Source: Elusimicrobiaceae bacterium
GTDB taxonomy: Bacteria; Elusimicrobiota; Elusimicrobia; Elusimicrobiales; Elusimicrobiaceae
Length of the DNA: 64,000 bases
NCBI GenBank assembly: GCA_017961585.1
Contig: JAGCWX010000012.1
Span: 1 to 64,000 of the forward strand
Direction of reading: 5' to 3'
The notes beneath the pieces were generated by a model. It saw only the letters and a list, made by a program, of their open reading frames with translations. It was not told the DNA's origin and did no database searches. Numbering within the stretch: position 1 is the stretch's first letter; every line of letters begins with the position of its first letter. A program made the translations under genes and the position numbers. Of this stretch, positions 34,336 to 41,922 are shown piece by piece.

Positions 34336-34927
34336 GGAAAACGTAGCCAATTTAATAGTAAACTTTATGAACAATAGCATGGACAAAGAAACACTAAAAA
34401 TGCGATTTAAACTCCCCAATGGAGAAGAATTTGAAGCCCAGGGCCCGCAAGAATTTATTGAGGCCCAGCGTAATTATTTTCTAGCTTTAATTGGCCAGCA
34501 AACACTCACTGCTCCCAGCAGTCGTTTGCCCAATACACCGTCACAATCCGATCGTCCGGTTCCTCATTTCTTTGCCGCGGCCAACTCACGGGCCGCACAA
34601 GTTTCCCCATGGGAGCGCCTTTTCCGAGTGCAGGAACACACACTTGTATTGCGCCGGAAAGCCAAAATTTCGCCTCAAGATACCGCTATTCTTATTTTAG
34701 CGGCAGCCCGGGACATCTTCAAGCAAAGCGCCTATAGCGCTCTAGAGTTATCCCGCTCTCTCAAAGCCCTAGGCATTGAGGGGGGGCGATTGGACCGTTT
34801 GTTGGTGGGGGAAATACAAGCCGGCCGAATGACAGCCCAAGGTTCCAAAAGAGGCCGCACTTATCAATTGAGCAATGAGGGACTAGCCCATGCTTTTGTG
34901 CTAGCCCACAAATTATTGGGAGAATAA
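34334..34927 (+). CDS. Unknown protein with probable C-terminal winged helix, beside dif
   Basis: This protein has 197 residues from GTG at 34334; an ATG at 34367 is an alternative, and neither has a good ribosome-binding site. The N-terminal part (MRFKLPNGEEFEAQGP) could be a small beta unit, then there is a Pro-Ser linker. The C-terminal 75 residues (AILILAAARDIFKQS, SALELSRSLKALGI, LDRLLVGEIQAGRM, GSKRGRTYQLSNEG) have the helix-helix-wing pattern of a winged-helix DNA-binding domain with a basic wing. I do not recognise the family. Its location 163 bp from the dif-like site and its bracketed promoter suggest a terminus-linked or self-regulating DNA-binding protein (inference). Confidence 0.65.
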   Translation: MENVANLIVNFMNNSMDKETLKMRFKLPNGEEFEAQGPQEFIEAQRNYFLALIGQQTLTAPSSRLPNTPSQSDRPVPHFFAAANSRAAQVSPWERLFRVQEHTLVLRRKAKISPQDTAILILAAARDIFKQSAYSALELSRSLKALGIEGGRLDRLLVGEIQAGRMTAQGSKRGRTYQLSNEGLAHAFVLAHKLLGE

Positions 34928-35089
34928 CCTCCCCTTTTTCAAAAAATCAATATTTCAAGTAGAAAATATATAAATTAAAAAATATTTATATTTTAAGCAT
35001 TTTTATTTTTGCATATTTTCTTAATATTTACAGGATAAAATTTTACAAATAAATATGGCCCGGGGGGACTATTTGTCTTTATATATTTA

Positions 35090-35117
35090 ACTAACGAGAA
35101 TATATATTATGTTAATT
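35090..35117 (+). other. dif: Candidate dif site for XerCD chromosome-dimer resolution
   Basis: The 28 bp read left arm ACTAACGAGAA, centre TATATA, right arm TTATGTTAATT. From memory, the B. subtilis dif arms are ACTTCCTAGAA and TTATGTAAACT with the same centre (23 of 28 identical). The right arm differs from E. coli dif (TTATGTTAAAT) at one base. The flip of G-run polarity exactly here supports the assignment. Confidence 0.85.
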
Positions 35118-35720
35118 AAAAGGCGTGTAAAAATCAATTTTTACGCACATCTAATCATTATTATATTATTATTGTTTTTCTTTTATTTATAAGTACTTTT
35201 ATATTAATTATAATACTAATTATAGATATTTGTTTGTTGGCACTAAACGCTTTGTCAAAAATGCATATAATTTTCAATTGCATTTTTTAGGGAAATATTC
35301 AAAATTGTATCAAATTTTAGCAAACGCTTAAAAATGCAAAATTAATACTTATTTTGCTGTTTCCAAATTTGCCCCAGAACGATTTTGGGGGTATTAGGGT
35401 ATGGGCCAAATTAAAATCGCATTCCTGGCAAAGGGCAGATAAGGGGTTTAAATGAGGCCATGGGATTTCCCCACAACAATTTTAGGGGTATGATAATATC
35501 CCCAAATTCATTTTATACATTTAATTAAAGGATTGTTCTACGGTTAGGGGCACCTATTTTCAAGAACACGGTTTAAATGTTCCAAATCAAAAACAAAGAT
35601 GGAAGGTTAGTGCGAAAATTCTAAAGAGTTTCAATGTTTAGGAAAAGCAATATTGCTTTCTTTATTCACGATAGAAAAAGGGGGAAAACAATCCTTCTTT
35701 TTTCCCATAAAGTTATCATA

Positions 35721-35760
35721 AAAAAGAGGGGGATCTTGTAAAAAAGTTTCTCCCCCTCTC
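35721..35760 (-). terminator. Intrinsic terminator, minus strand
   Basis: AGAGGGGGA / TCCCCCTCT-type stem. On the minus strand it is followed by TTTTTT. It closes the two-gene operon at 35781-37022. Confidence 0.85.
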
Positions 35761-35780
35761 TTGCTAAAAGTAGCAATAAT

Positions 35781-36491
35781 TTACTTTTGTTTTTCCTTTA
35801 CTTTCATACGGTCCGTCAATATTTTCTCGATCCCTCCTTTATCCAAATTGGATTGTTTGGGATCTACATTATCCAAATTTGCGGTATTACTCTTACCCAA
35901 CAAACTCGATGCCGCTGCAGAATCTTTTTCGGCTTGGTTGCTGTTGGTATTTCCCAAGTCCATACTCCCCCCACCCAACGGAGCTGCTTTTTCTGCGGGC
36001 TTATTAAAGCTTTTGGCTTGTGGGGGTCTATAATCGCTCATACTACCTCCGCCGCGCGATTGAGACGAAGATTCGGCCGCTGTTCCTTTCGCCGGACTTC
36101 CGCCCGCACTTGCGGTTGTGTTAGCCGTTGCAAACGAAGACGTTTGTGGATGTATTACGGTCACCGTAGTTTGCGGGTGAGTAACCACCGTCTGCGTAGT
36201 AGGATGCTCTACTTTTGACGTTGTGGTAGGATGAATAACCGCTGTCTGCGTGGTGGGATGCGTCACCACTCCCGTAGTTTGGGGATGAGTTACCGCTACC
36301 TGCGTTTTGGGATGAAGCACTTGAGAAGAAGTTGTTGGGTGCAAAACGCTTCCTTGTGTCGTTGGATGAACAACCACCTGCGTAGTACTAGGATGCATCG
36401 GTTGGCCCGGCATCAGTGTAGGCGGCGTCTTTGCCGTCGCACAAACACAAAGCCCTCCCAATAAAATTGTTGTTCCCAAAATCGCTTTCAT
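35781..36491 (-). CDS. Secreted protein with a 9-residue HPTT tandem repeat
   Basis: This 236-residue protein has a signal peptide (KAILGTTILLGGLCVCATA, cleavage near residue 20). Ten near-perfect 9-residue repeats (residues about 32-120) follow, with consensus HPTTQxxVx: HPTTQVVV, HPTTQGSVL, HPKTQVAVT, HPTTQTAVI and so on. His-Pro recurs every ninth residue. The second half is low-complexity, Ser/Gly/Ala-rich, with a basic end. No family is recognised. The repeat could form a regular beta or extended rod, and the spaced His could bind metal (inference). It lies 9 bp after the protein at 36501-37022 in a strong operon. Confidence 0.8.
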   Translation of the reverse strand: MKAILGTTILLGGLCVCATAKTPPTLMPGQPMHPSTTQVVVHPTTQGSVLHPTTSSQVLHPKTQVAVTHPQTTGVVTHPTTQTAVIHPTTTSKVEHPTTQTVVTHPQTTVTVIHPQTSSFATANTTASAGGSPAKGTAAESSSQSRGGGSMSDYRPPQAKSFNKPAEKAAPLGGGSMDLGNTNSNQAEKDSAAASSLLGKSNTANLDNVDPKQSNLDKGGIEKILTDRMKVKEKQK

Positions 36492-36500
36492 AACAATTCC

Positions 36501-37022
36501 TTATTTTTTAGCAGGAGCAGCAGCCGGTGCCGCAGCCCCCCCCATTAAGTTGGATAAATCGGGCATCCCTGGAATTGCGGGCATTCCCGCGGGATTACCG
36601 CCGGCAGGTTGTCCCCCCGCTTGATTCATCATTTGCATCATTCCCTGTACCTGTTGCATCATGGCCGCTGGGTCAGCATTGGCCGGCATTGCCGCAGGCG
36701 TTTGCTGCGTAGAAGGTTTGGGAGCAACTGCCGGTTTAGCAGGTTTAGGTTCCGCAGCGGCCTTTTTAGATACAGAAGGAGTTTCCGGTTTTTTTGTAAA
36801 ATCGATTACCGTTTCCCCGGCTACCGAAGTCTCCACCCCTTGGGTTTGGACCCCCTGGTTCCAACCGCGGTTGCTGTAATTGGTAAAAGCACGGGCATTG
36901 GCCGGCTGTGCCGGTTGTTGTTGGTTACTACCAAAATTGGGGCGCCCTTGCGGCCCGGCTTGATACGCGGCTGCCGGCAACGCCATAACAGCAATTAACA
37001 AAAAACATGCACAAGATTTCAT
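36501..37022 (-). CDS. Secreted Pro/Ala/Gln/Met-rich low-complexity protein
   Basis: This 173-residue protein has a signal peptide (KSCACFLLIAVMALPAAA, cleavage near residue 19). An NQ-rich segment, a Lys-Pro-Ala linker (EPKPAKPAVAPKPS) and a Met-Gln-Gly-Pro tail (MMQQVQGMMQMMNQAGG, GNPAGMPAIPGMP) follow, ending KK. There is no globular domain. It is first in an operon with the HPTT-repeat protein and is driven by the best promoter seen in the window, so both are likely abundant envelope or surface components. The role is unknown. Confidence 0.78.
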   Translation of the reverse strand: MKSCACFLLIAVMALPAAAYQAGPQGRPNFGSNQQQPAQPANARAFTNYSNRGWNQGVQTQGVETSVAGETVIDFTKKPETPSVSKKAAAEPKPAKPAVAPKPSTQQTPAAMPANADPAAMMQQVQGMMQMMNQAGGQPAGGNPAGMPAIPGMPDLSNLMGGAAAPAAAPAKK

Positions 37023-37052
37023 AATAAATCCCCCTTTTTAGTGATCTTTAAT

Positions 37053-37081
37053 AGTATAGTGCTGTGAAGGGAAATTGTCAA
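37053..37081 (-). promoter_or_regulatory. Strong sigma70-type promoter
   Basis: On the minus strand: TTGACA (37076-37081), exactly 17 bp, TATACT (37053-37058). It drives the two secreted low-complexity proteins. Confidence 0.85.
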
Positions 37082-37184
37082 GGGGGATTTCTATTGATTT
37101 TTTTCATTATGACTCTACTCACCAGGTAAATATTTTCGTATAGAATCCCCCTCCTTTACCCACTTTTTGCCTCGCCATAAATGC

Positions 37185-37199
37185 TATAATAAAGATATG
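37185..37199 (+). promoter_or_regulatory. Leaderless promoter of cdsA: TGC-TATAAT then 6 nt then ATG
   Basis: Extended -10 (TGC before TATAAT at 37185-37190), then AAAGAT, then the ATG at 37197. It heads the cdsA-proS cluster. Confidence 0.7.
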
Positions 37200-38027
37200 C
37201 TATTACCTAGAATATTAACGGCCTTAATTGGCATCCCTTTAATCATTGCGGCCATTCATTTGGGTGGCCTAGTTTACATGGTTTTTGTCGGCTGTGTGAT
37301 TTTGCTTTGTCTTTATGAATACAGCTTGGTTTTAACGGCAGGAAAACGCCCCGTACATACGCTTTCCCTCATACTATGGGGGTTACTAATGGGTGCGGTG
37401 GCCTTGTTGGGACACATCCACCCAGAAGGGCTCTCCTTGCCAGACAATCTCTACCCGTTGGCTATTAGTGCCGTCCTGGTAGGGGTACTTGTGTTTGAAG
37501 TATTAACCCCCAAACGTAGTTGGGAACGTGTGTGCAATACCTTTATGGGCGTATTTTTAATTCCCTGGTCTCTAGCACACTTAATTAACTTACGAGACAT
37601 CCCCACCTACGGCGAATATTTGACCTTGTTTATGATTATTACCGTGTGGGTAAGCGATACGGGTGCTTATTTTTCGGGCCGTTTTTTGGGCAGACACAAA
37701 CTCAACAAAGAGGTCAGCCCCAAGAAAACCTGGGAAGGTGCCATCGGCGGGACCTTGCTGGCCGTAGCGGGAGCCGTCGTAATGCGCAACTTGTTTTTAA
37801 GTTCCCTTTTTACAGTAAAAACGGCCATTTGGCTGGGGCTATTGGTAGCCGTTATCGGGCAACTTTCCGACTTGGCCGAATCGGTCATCAAACGTTCTAC
37901 CGGGGTAAAAGATTCCTCCAACTTACTGCCGGGACACGGTGGTTTTTTGGACCGTTTTGATTCTTATTTGCTTTTGGCCCCTGTATTTTACTACGTCGTG
38001 ATTTACACGTTTAATGTTTCGTTATGA
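37197..38027 (+). CDS. cdsA: Phosphatidate cytidylyltransferase (CDP-diglyceride synthase)
   Basis: This 276-residue polytopic inner-membrane enzyme makes CDP-diacylglycerol from phosphatidic acid and CTP, the precursor of all phospholipids. The family signature S-x-x-KR-x-x-x-x-KD-...-PGHGG-x-LDRFDS is visible at the end (SVIKRSTGVKDSSNLLPGHG, then GFLDRFDS). The frame runs 10 codons further upstream, but the TATAAT box at 37185 lies inside that extension and the ATG at 37197 is 6 nt after it. The stop overlaps dxr by 4 bp. Confidence 0.96.
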   Translation: MLLPRILTALIGIPLIIAAIHLGGLVYMVFVGCVILLCLYEYSLVLTAGKRPVHTLSLILWGLLMGAVALLGHIHPEGLSLPDNLYPLAISAVLVGVLVFEVLTPKRSWERVCNTFMGVFLIPWSLAHLINLRDIPTYGEYLTLFMIITVWVSDTGAYFSGRFLGRHKLNKEVSPKKTWEGAIGGTLLAVAGAVVMRNLFLSSLFTVKTAIWLGLLVAVIGQLSDLAESVIKRSTGVKDSSNLLPGHGGFLDRFDSYLLLAPVFYYVVIYTFNVSL

Positions 38028-39223
38028 AAAATATTGTTATTTTAGGTTCTACGGGCTCTATTGGCACTTCGGCACTGGATGTTATTCACCGTTTAGGTAA
38101 TCAGTACCAAGTATTGGCACTTTCAGCGAACAACAATACCGATTTGTTTTTGAAACAAATTCATACGTTTCACCCACGCTTTGCCGCCGTACTAAACCCG
38201 ATCTCATACGACAAATTAAAAGATCAAATGCCGCAAGGCACACGCCTTCTTCCGCCGGAAATTGACAGCTTGATGTTTATCGCGTCTTTACCGTCGGCGG
38301 ATTTGATTGTCAATGGCCTAGTAGGGGCGGTCGGATTTCGCCCTTTGGTGGCAGCGATTAAAGCAGGTAAGACCATTGCATTGGCCAATAAAGAACCCAT
38401 GGTTATGGCTGGCAAAACACTCATGCAGGAATGCGAACGCTGGCAAGCCGCTATCTTGCCGGTAGACAGCGAACCTTCTGCCATTTTTCAATGCCTTAGC
38501 GGGTTAGCAGGCAAAAATAATTACGCTAAAATTTCAGACGATATTTCCCGTATTTTTTTAACTGCTTCCGGCGGACCGTTCGCCAAGTATGAAGGCCCTT
38601 TAGATGAGGTAACCCCGGCGCAAGCCCTCAATCATCCGCGTTGGAAAATGGGCAAAAAAATTACCATTGATTCTTCCACGTTAATGAACAAAGGTTTTGA
38701 GGCCATTGAAATCATGAATCTGTTCAATGTGCCCGAAGAAAAAGTGCAAATTGTCATTCATCCGCAATCTATTGTCCATTCTGCGGTGGAATTTAATGAC
38801 GGGGCCATCTTGGCCCAAATGGGCGAACCCGATATGCGTGTCCCCATTCAGTATGCTATTACTTACCCGCAACGCGCCATCAGCCCGGTTAAGAAATTAG
38901 ACCTTTTTGAAACGGCCAAACTGGAATTTTTCAAACCGGACTTAGAACGTTTTGTATGTTTGGATTTGGCCCTAGCGGCAGCCCGTTCCGGGGGGATTAC
39001 TCCCGCCGTATTAAGTGCCGCAGATGAAATAGCAGTGCAAGCATTTTTAGATGGTAAAATTAAATTTACGGATATTTCCAAGCTCATCTATACCACCCTT
39101 CGCAAAGTGCCCTCTACCGGAGGAATTGCTACCATTAACCAAGCCCTGGAAGCCGATACCTGGGCCCGTGAAGAAGCTTCCGCTATTTTAAACGAAGGTA
39201 CCTACAAAGACGCTGTTTTATAG
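38024..39223 (+). CDS. dxr: 1-deoxy-D-xylulose-5-phosphate reductoisomerase
   Basis: This 399-residue enzyme of the MEP isoprenoid pathway converts DXP to MEP using NADPH. NADPH-binding ILGSTGSIGTSALDV is at the N-terminus. Metal and substrate motifs are ILPVDSEPSAIFQC (about residue 145), TASGGPFAKYEG, NHPRWKMGKKITIDSSTLMNKG and IHPQSIVHSAVEFNDGA. Length and motifs are normal. It is translationally coupled to cdsA by ATGA. Followed after 7 bp by rseP, as in many bacteria. Confidence 0.98.
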   Translation: MKNIVILGSTGSIGTSALDVIHRLGNQYQVLALSANNNTDLFLKQIHTFHPRFAAVLNPISYDKLKDQMPQGTRLLPPEIDSLMFIASLPSADLIVNGLVGAVGFRPLVAAIKAGKTIALANKEPMVMAGKTLMQECERWQAAILPVDSEPSAIFQCLSGLAGKNNYAKISDDISRIFLTASGGPFAKYEGPLDEVTPAQALNHPRWKMGKKITIDSSTLMNKGFEAIEIMNLFNVPEEKVQIVIHPQSIVHSAVEFNDGAILAQMGEPDMRVPIQYAITYPQRAISPVKKLDLFETAKLEFFKPDLERFVCLDLALAAARSGGITPAVLSAADEIAVQAFLDGKIKFTDISKLIYTTLRKVPSTGGIATINQALEADTWAREEASAILNEGTYKDAVL

Positions 39224-39230
39224 GAGGAAT

Positions 39231-40397
39231 ATGTTGTTATCTATTTTGGCTGTACTGGTTGTATTAAGCCCCATTGTAATTATTCACGAATTTGGGCACT
39301 TTTTAGCTTGCCGTCTTACCGGTATCCGTGTGAATGAATTTTCATTCGGGTTTGGTAAAATTTTGTGGCACAAGAAGAAAGGCGATACGGATTACCAAAT
39401 TCGCGCCATTCCTTTTGGCGGATTTGTAGAACCGGCCGGCCCTATGTTTCACCCCGAAGATGCCAAAGAACCACCCAAGCCCTACGAATTTGCCGCCAAA
39501 CCTTGGTATTCCAAATTTTTTATGGTTGTCAACGGGGCTTTGTTTAACTACGTATTGGCAGCCGTTATTTTTGGGGTGCTTATTTTTGTACAAGGCCGCC
39601 CACAAACAGACCCCGCCTTATTACCGGCCGTCGTCGGAAGTGTAAGCAAAGATTATCCGGCCGCACATCTAGACCTGCAACCTGGGGACACGATTACTTC
39701 CTTAAACGGGAAACCCGTTTCCAATTGGCAGGATTTAATGGATTTATTGCAAGCGCGCACCGGGGATTTGACACTCAATTATACGCGCGAAATATCCTGT
39801 AGCGAAATCGGCATGAGATGCTATCATCCGAACCAGAAACTTCCTCGCACTTTAACCGCCACGGTCGAAGCCAGTGATTTTAATCCGAAAGCCCCCAAAA
39901 CTTTAGGGGTTACTGTAATGCCCGCGTACGAAAAAGTATCGTGGTGGAAAGCCATTGGATACGGCGCTTATGAGTGCTATTATTGGACGGCCTATTCTCT
40001 AAAATCCATCGGGCAAAGCTTTGCCAAGAAAAAAGCCCCTGAGTTGGCCGGCCCCATTGGGATTGTAAACATTATTCACCAAGTAGCTCACCGCAATTTG
40101 TTGGATTTTATTTCCCTGATTGCCATGTTATCCGTGGCGGTAGGGATGTTTAACTTGTTCCCCATTCCGATACTAGACGGCGGCTACGCTCTGGTATATT
40201 TATGGGAAGGGCTTACCCACAAACTACCCACGCAAAAAACACTTGGAAAGGCAGCTAACGTCGGTCTAGCGCTGCTGGCAATGCTGGTACTGTATGCTTC
40301 GTACTCGGACATTAAACGCATTTTCTTTAAGCCCAAAACAGTTGCTGTGGAAACGACTCAAACTACCCCTCAAGAGGAACCCCATGTACAAGACTAG
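39231..40397 (+). CDS. rseP: Site-2 metalloprotease RseP
   Basis: This 388-residue inner-membrane zinc protease cleaves membrane-embedded segments such as anti-sigma factors and signal-peptide remnants. HEFGH (residues 19-23) is the zinc site, and NLFPIPILDGG near residue 310 supplies the third ligand. A single PDZ domain (about residues 120-215) lies between, with PGDTITSLNGKPV. It has an unusual Cys-containing insertion, ISCSEIGMRCYHPNQK, inside the PDZ region. AGGAGG precedes the ATG. The end overlaps ispG by 14 bp. Confidence 0.96.
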   Translation: MLLSILAVLVVLSPIVIIHEFGHFLACRLTGIRVNEFSFGFGKILWHKKKGDTDYQIRAIPFGGFVEPAGPMFHPEDAKEPPKPYEFAAKPWYSKFFMVVNGALFNYVLAAVIFGVLIFVQGRPQTDPALLPAVVGSVSKDYPAAHLDLQPGDTITSLNGKPVSNWQDLMDLLQARTGDLTLNYTREISCSEIGMRCYHPNQKLPRTLTATVEASDFNPKAPKTLGVTVMPAYEKVSWWKAIGYGAYECYYWTAYSLKSIGQSFAKKKAPELAGPIGIVNIIHQVAHRNLLDFISLIAMLSVAVGMFNLFPIPILDGGYALVYLWEGLTHKLPTQKTLGKAANVGLALLAMLVLYASYSDIKRIFFKPKTVAVETTQTTPQEEPHVQD

Positions 40398-41472
40398 AGA
40401 AGTAAAAGTAGGCCCTTTTACCTTGGGAACCAGGCACCCAGTGCGCGTGCAAAGCATGTGCAATACCGACACGCGCGATGCAGTTAAAACAGCTTCTCAA
40501 ATTTGCATTTTGGAAGAAGCAGGTTGTGAAATTAACCGTGTGGCCGTGCCCGATATGCAAGCCGCACAAGCCATCGGGGAAATTAAAAAACGCATCCACT
40601 CCCCCCTCGTGGCGGACATCCATTTTGATTACAAATTAGCGCTGGAGGCCATCAAACAAGGCGTGGATAAAGTGCGCATCAACCCCGGCAACATTGGCGC
40701 CGTGGAAAACACCAAAGAAGTGGTACGCGCGGCATTGGATCACGGGGTAGCTATCCGTATCGGCGTGAATGCCGGCAGTGTTAAATACTTAAAAAGCGTA
40801 CAAGGGCGCATGGAACTATCCGACGAAAAATGGGCCGAAATCATGGTCAATGAAGCCCTGGAACAAGCCAACATTTTAGAACAACTAAATTTCAAAAATG
40901 TAGTTGTGTCGCTCAAATCGGATAACTTTAAACGCACCGTGCTGGCCAACGAACTTTTTGCCAAACAAAGCGATATTCCCTTGCACATTGGGCTCACCGA
41001 AGCGGGCAGCTTTTTAAGCGGCACCGTTAAAAGCTCCGTGGCACTGGGGACTTTACTTCAAAAAGGGATTGGTGCCACGATTCGCGTTTCGTTGACGGAA
41101 GACCCGCGTATGCAGGTGCGCACTGCGTATGAAATTTTAAAGGCCTTGGGGCTGCGCGAATATGGCCCTAATTTAATTTCTTGCCCCACGTGTGGCCGTA
41201 CCCAAGTGGACGTAACTGGGACCGTTCACACCCTGGAAGAAAAGATTTACGCCAGCAAAGAATTGCGCGAAAAAGCCACCGGGCTTAAAATTGCCGTGAT
41301 GGGCTGCATTGTAAACGGCCCCGGCGAAGCGCGCGATGCCGACTTTGGCATTGCCGGCGGGAAAGGCGAAGGCCTATATTTTGAACACGGGCGGACCATG
41401 TTCAAACTCCCCCAAGAAAAATGGGTAGAATTTTTACTGGATAAAATTAACACGTGGGAGAAAGTAAAATGA
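40384..41472 (+). CDS. ispG: 4-hydroxy-3-methylbut-2-enyl diphosphate synthase
   Basis: This 362-residue [4Fe-4S] enzyme converts MEcPP to HMBPP in the MEP pathway. Visible are VRVQSMCNTDTRDAV near residue 20, ADIHFDYKLAL, RINPGNIG, the cluster cysteines in ISCPTCGRTQ (about residue 265) and GCIVNGPGEA (about 305). The frame extends 30 codons upstream within rseP, but AGAGGAA precedes the ATG at 40384 and the family starts MYKTREVKVG, so the short form is used. Confidence 0.97.
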   Translation: MYKTREVKVGPFTLGTRHPVRVQSMCNTDTRDAVKTASQICILEEAGCEINRVAVPDMQAAQAIGEIKKRIHSPLVADIHFDYKLALEAIKQGVDKVRINPGNIGAVENTKEVVRAALDHGVAIRIGVNAGSVKYLKSVQGRMELSDEKWAEIMVNEALEQANILEQLNFKNVVVSLKSDNFKRTVLANELFAKQSDIPLHIGLTEAGSFLSGTVKSSVALGTLLQKGIGATIRVSLTEDPRMQVRTAYEILKALGLREYGPNLISCPTCGRTQVDVTGTVHTLEEKIYASKELREKATGLKIAVMGCIVNGPGEARDADFGIAGGKGEGLYFEHGRTMFKLPQEKWVEFLLDKINTWEKVK

Positions 41473-41912
41473 AAAAATTATTCATTTTTATTATAACGAC
41501 GGTTTTATTGGGAGCATGTATAACAACCAATTCTAAAAATGAGACAACAGCTACGGCCAAACCGAAGCCCACTTATCGTAAATATAACATTCCCAACTCT
41601 ACCAATAAAGCCATCGAAGGGTTAGAAGGTTGTACGAAGGAATTTGCTTTTAATGTAATGGGTATTCCCACTAGAGAAAAAATCATTGACGGGAAGAAAT
41701 ACTTTGAATGGAGCATAAGGAATGCTTCTTGTATCGTAGATGCTAATGTTAACGACGAAGGTATCATAGAAAACATCTATTATCAAGATACAAGAAACGA
41801 ATGCGAACATATGTACCTACGTATTGTAAATTATTACAGAAAGAACCCGGCTCAAAGCGAACAAACGTGCCCTAATCGTACCGATTTACAAGGAAATCAT
41901 TATAATAAATAA
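41469..41912 (+). CDS. Lipoprotein of unknown function inserted between ispG and proS
   Basis: This 147-residue protein has a lipoprotein signal (FIFIITTVLLGACITT, lipidated Cys near residue 16), a Thr/Lys linker, and a small domain with four or five cysteines (GCTKEFAF, ASCIVDA, NECEHMY, EQTCPN) that may form disulfides. The segment KEFAFNVMGIPTREKIIDGKKYFEW recalls the BamE/SmpA-type fold (start of a helix then GxPxxxxxxDGxxxW), a tentative assignment. The ATG overlaps the ispG stop. Its codon use looks more AT-rich than its neighbours, suggesting a later insertion into an old cluster. Confidence 0.8.
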   Translation: MKKLFIFIITTVLLGACITTNSKNETTATAKPKPTYRKYNIPNSTNKAIEGLEGCTKEFAFNVMGIPTREKIIDGKKYFEWSIRNASCIVDANVNDEGIIENIYYQDTRNECEHMYLRIVNYYRKNPAQSEQTCPNRTDLQGNHYNK

Positions 41913-41922
41913 GGACTAAACT

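Larger units (their letters stand above)
34928..35760. other. 833-bp very AT-rich gene-free region at the inferred replication terminus
   Basis: No ORF with a ribosome-binding site is seen. The region holds the dif-like site (35090-35117) and, directly after it, a hairpin GTGTAAAAAT / ATTTTTACGC (35125-35146). AAAAATGCA / TGCATTTTT forms a stem near 35268-35298 and CCCCAGAA / TTTTGGGG near 35372-35391. GGGG/CCCC-bounded dyads occur near 35484-35502, and a minus-strand terminator lies at the right end. A polar G-run (35062-35067) sits 23 bp left of dif. Confidence 0.7.

Noticed and set aside
34003-35760. Replication origin (AT-rich, TTATCAACC near 34235)
   Set aside because: No cluster of DnaA boxes and no dnaA, dnaN or gidA genes. 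The dif-like site and the converging polar motifs point to the terminus.
36180-36410. CRISPR-like or non-coding tandem repeat
   Set aside because: The periodic units are 27 bp and keep an open frame encoding HPTT repeats in a signal-peptide protein. No spacers are seen.
37167-37196. Upstream start for cdsA (and similarly for groES at 331, pepT at 16968, ispG at 40294, preA at 54177, macrodomain at 56312)
   Set aside because: The extensions lie over promoters, operators or upstream genes and lack ribosome-binding sites. Internal starts match family N-termini and have ribosome-binding sites or leaderless promoters.
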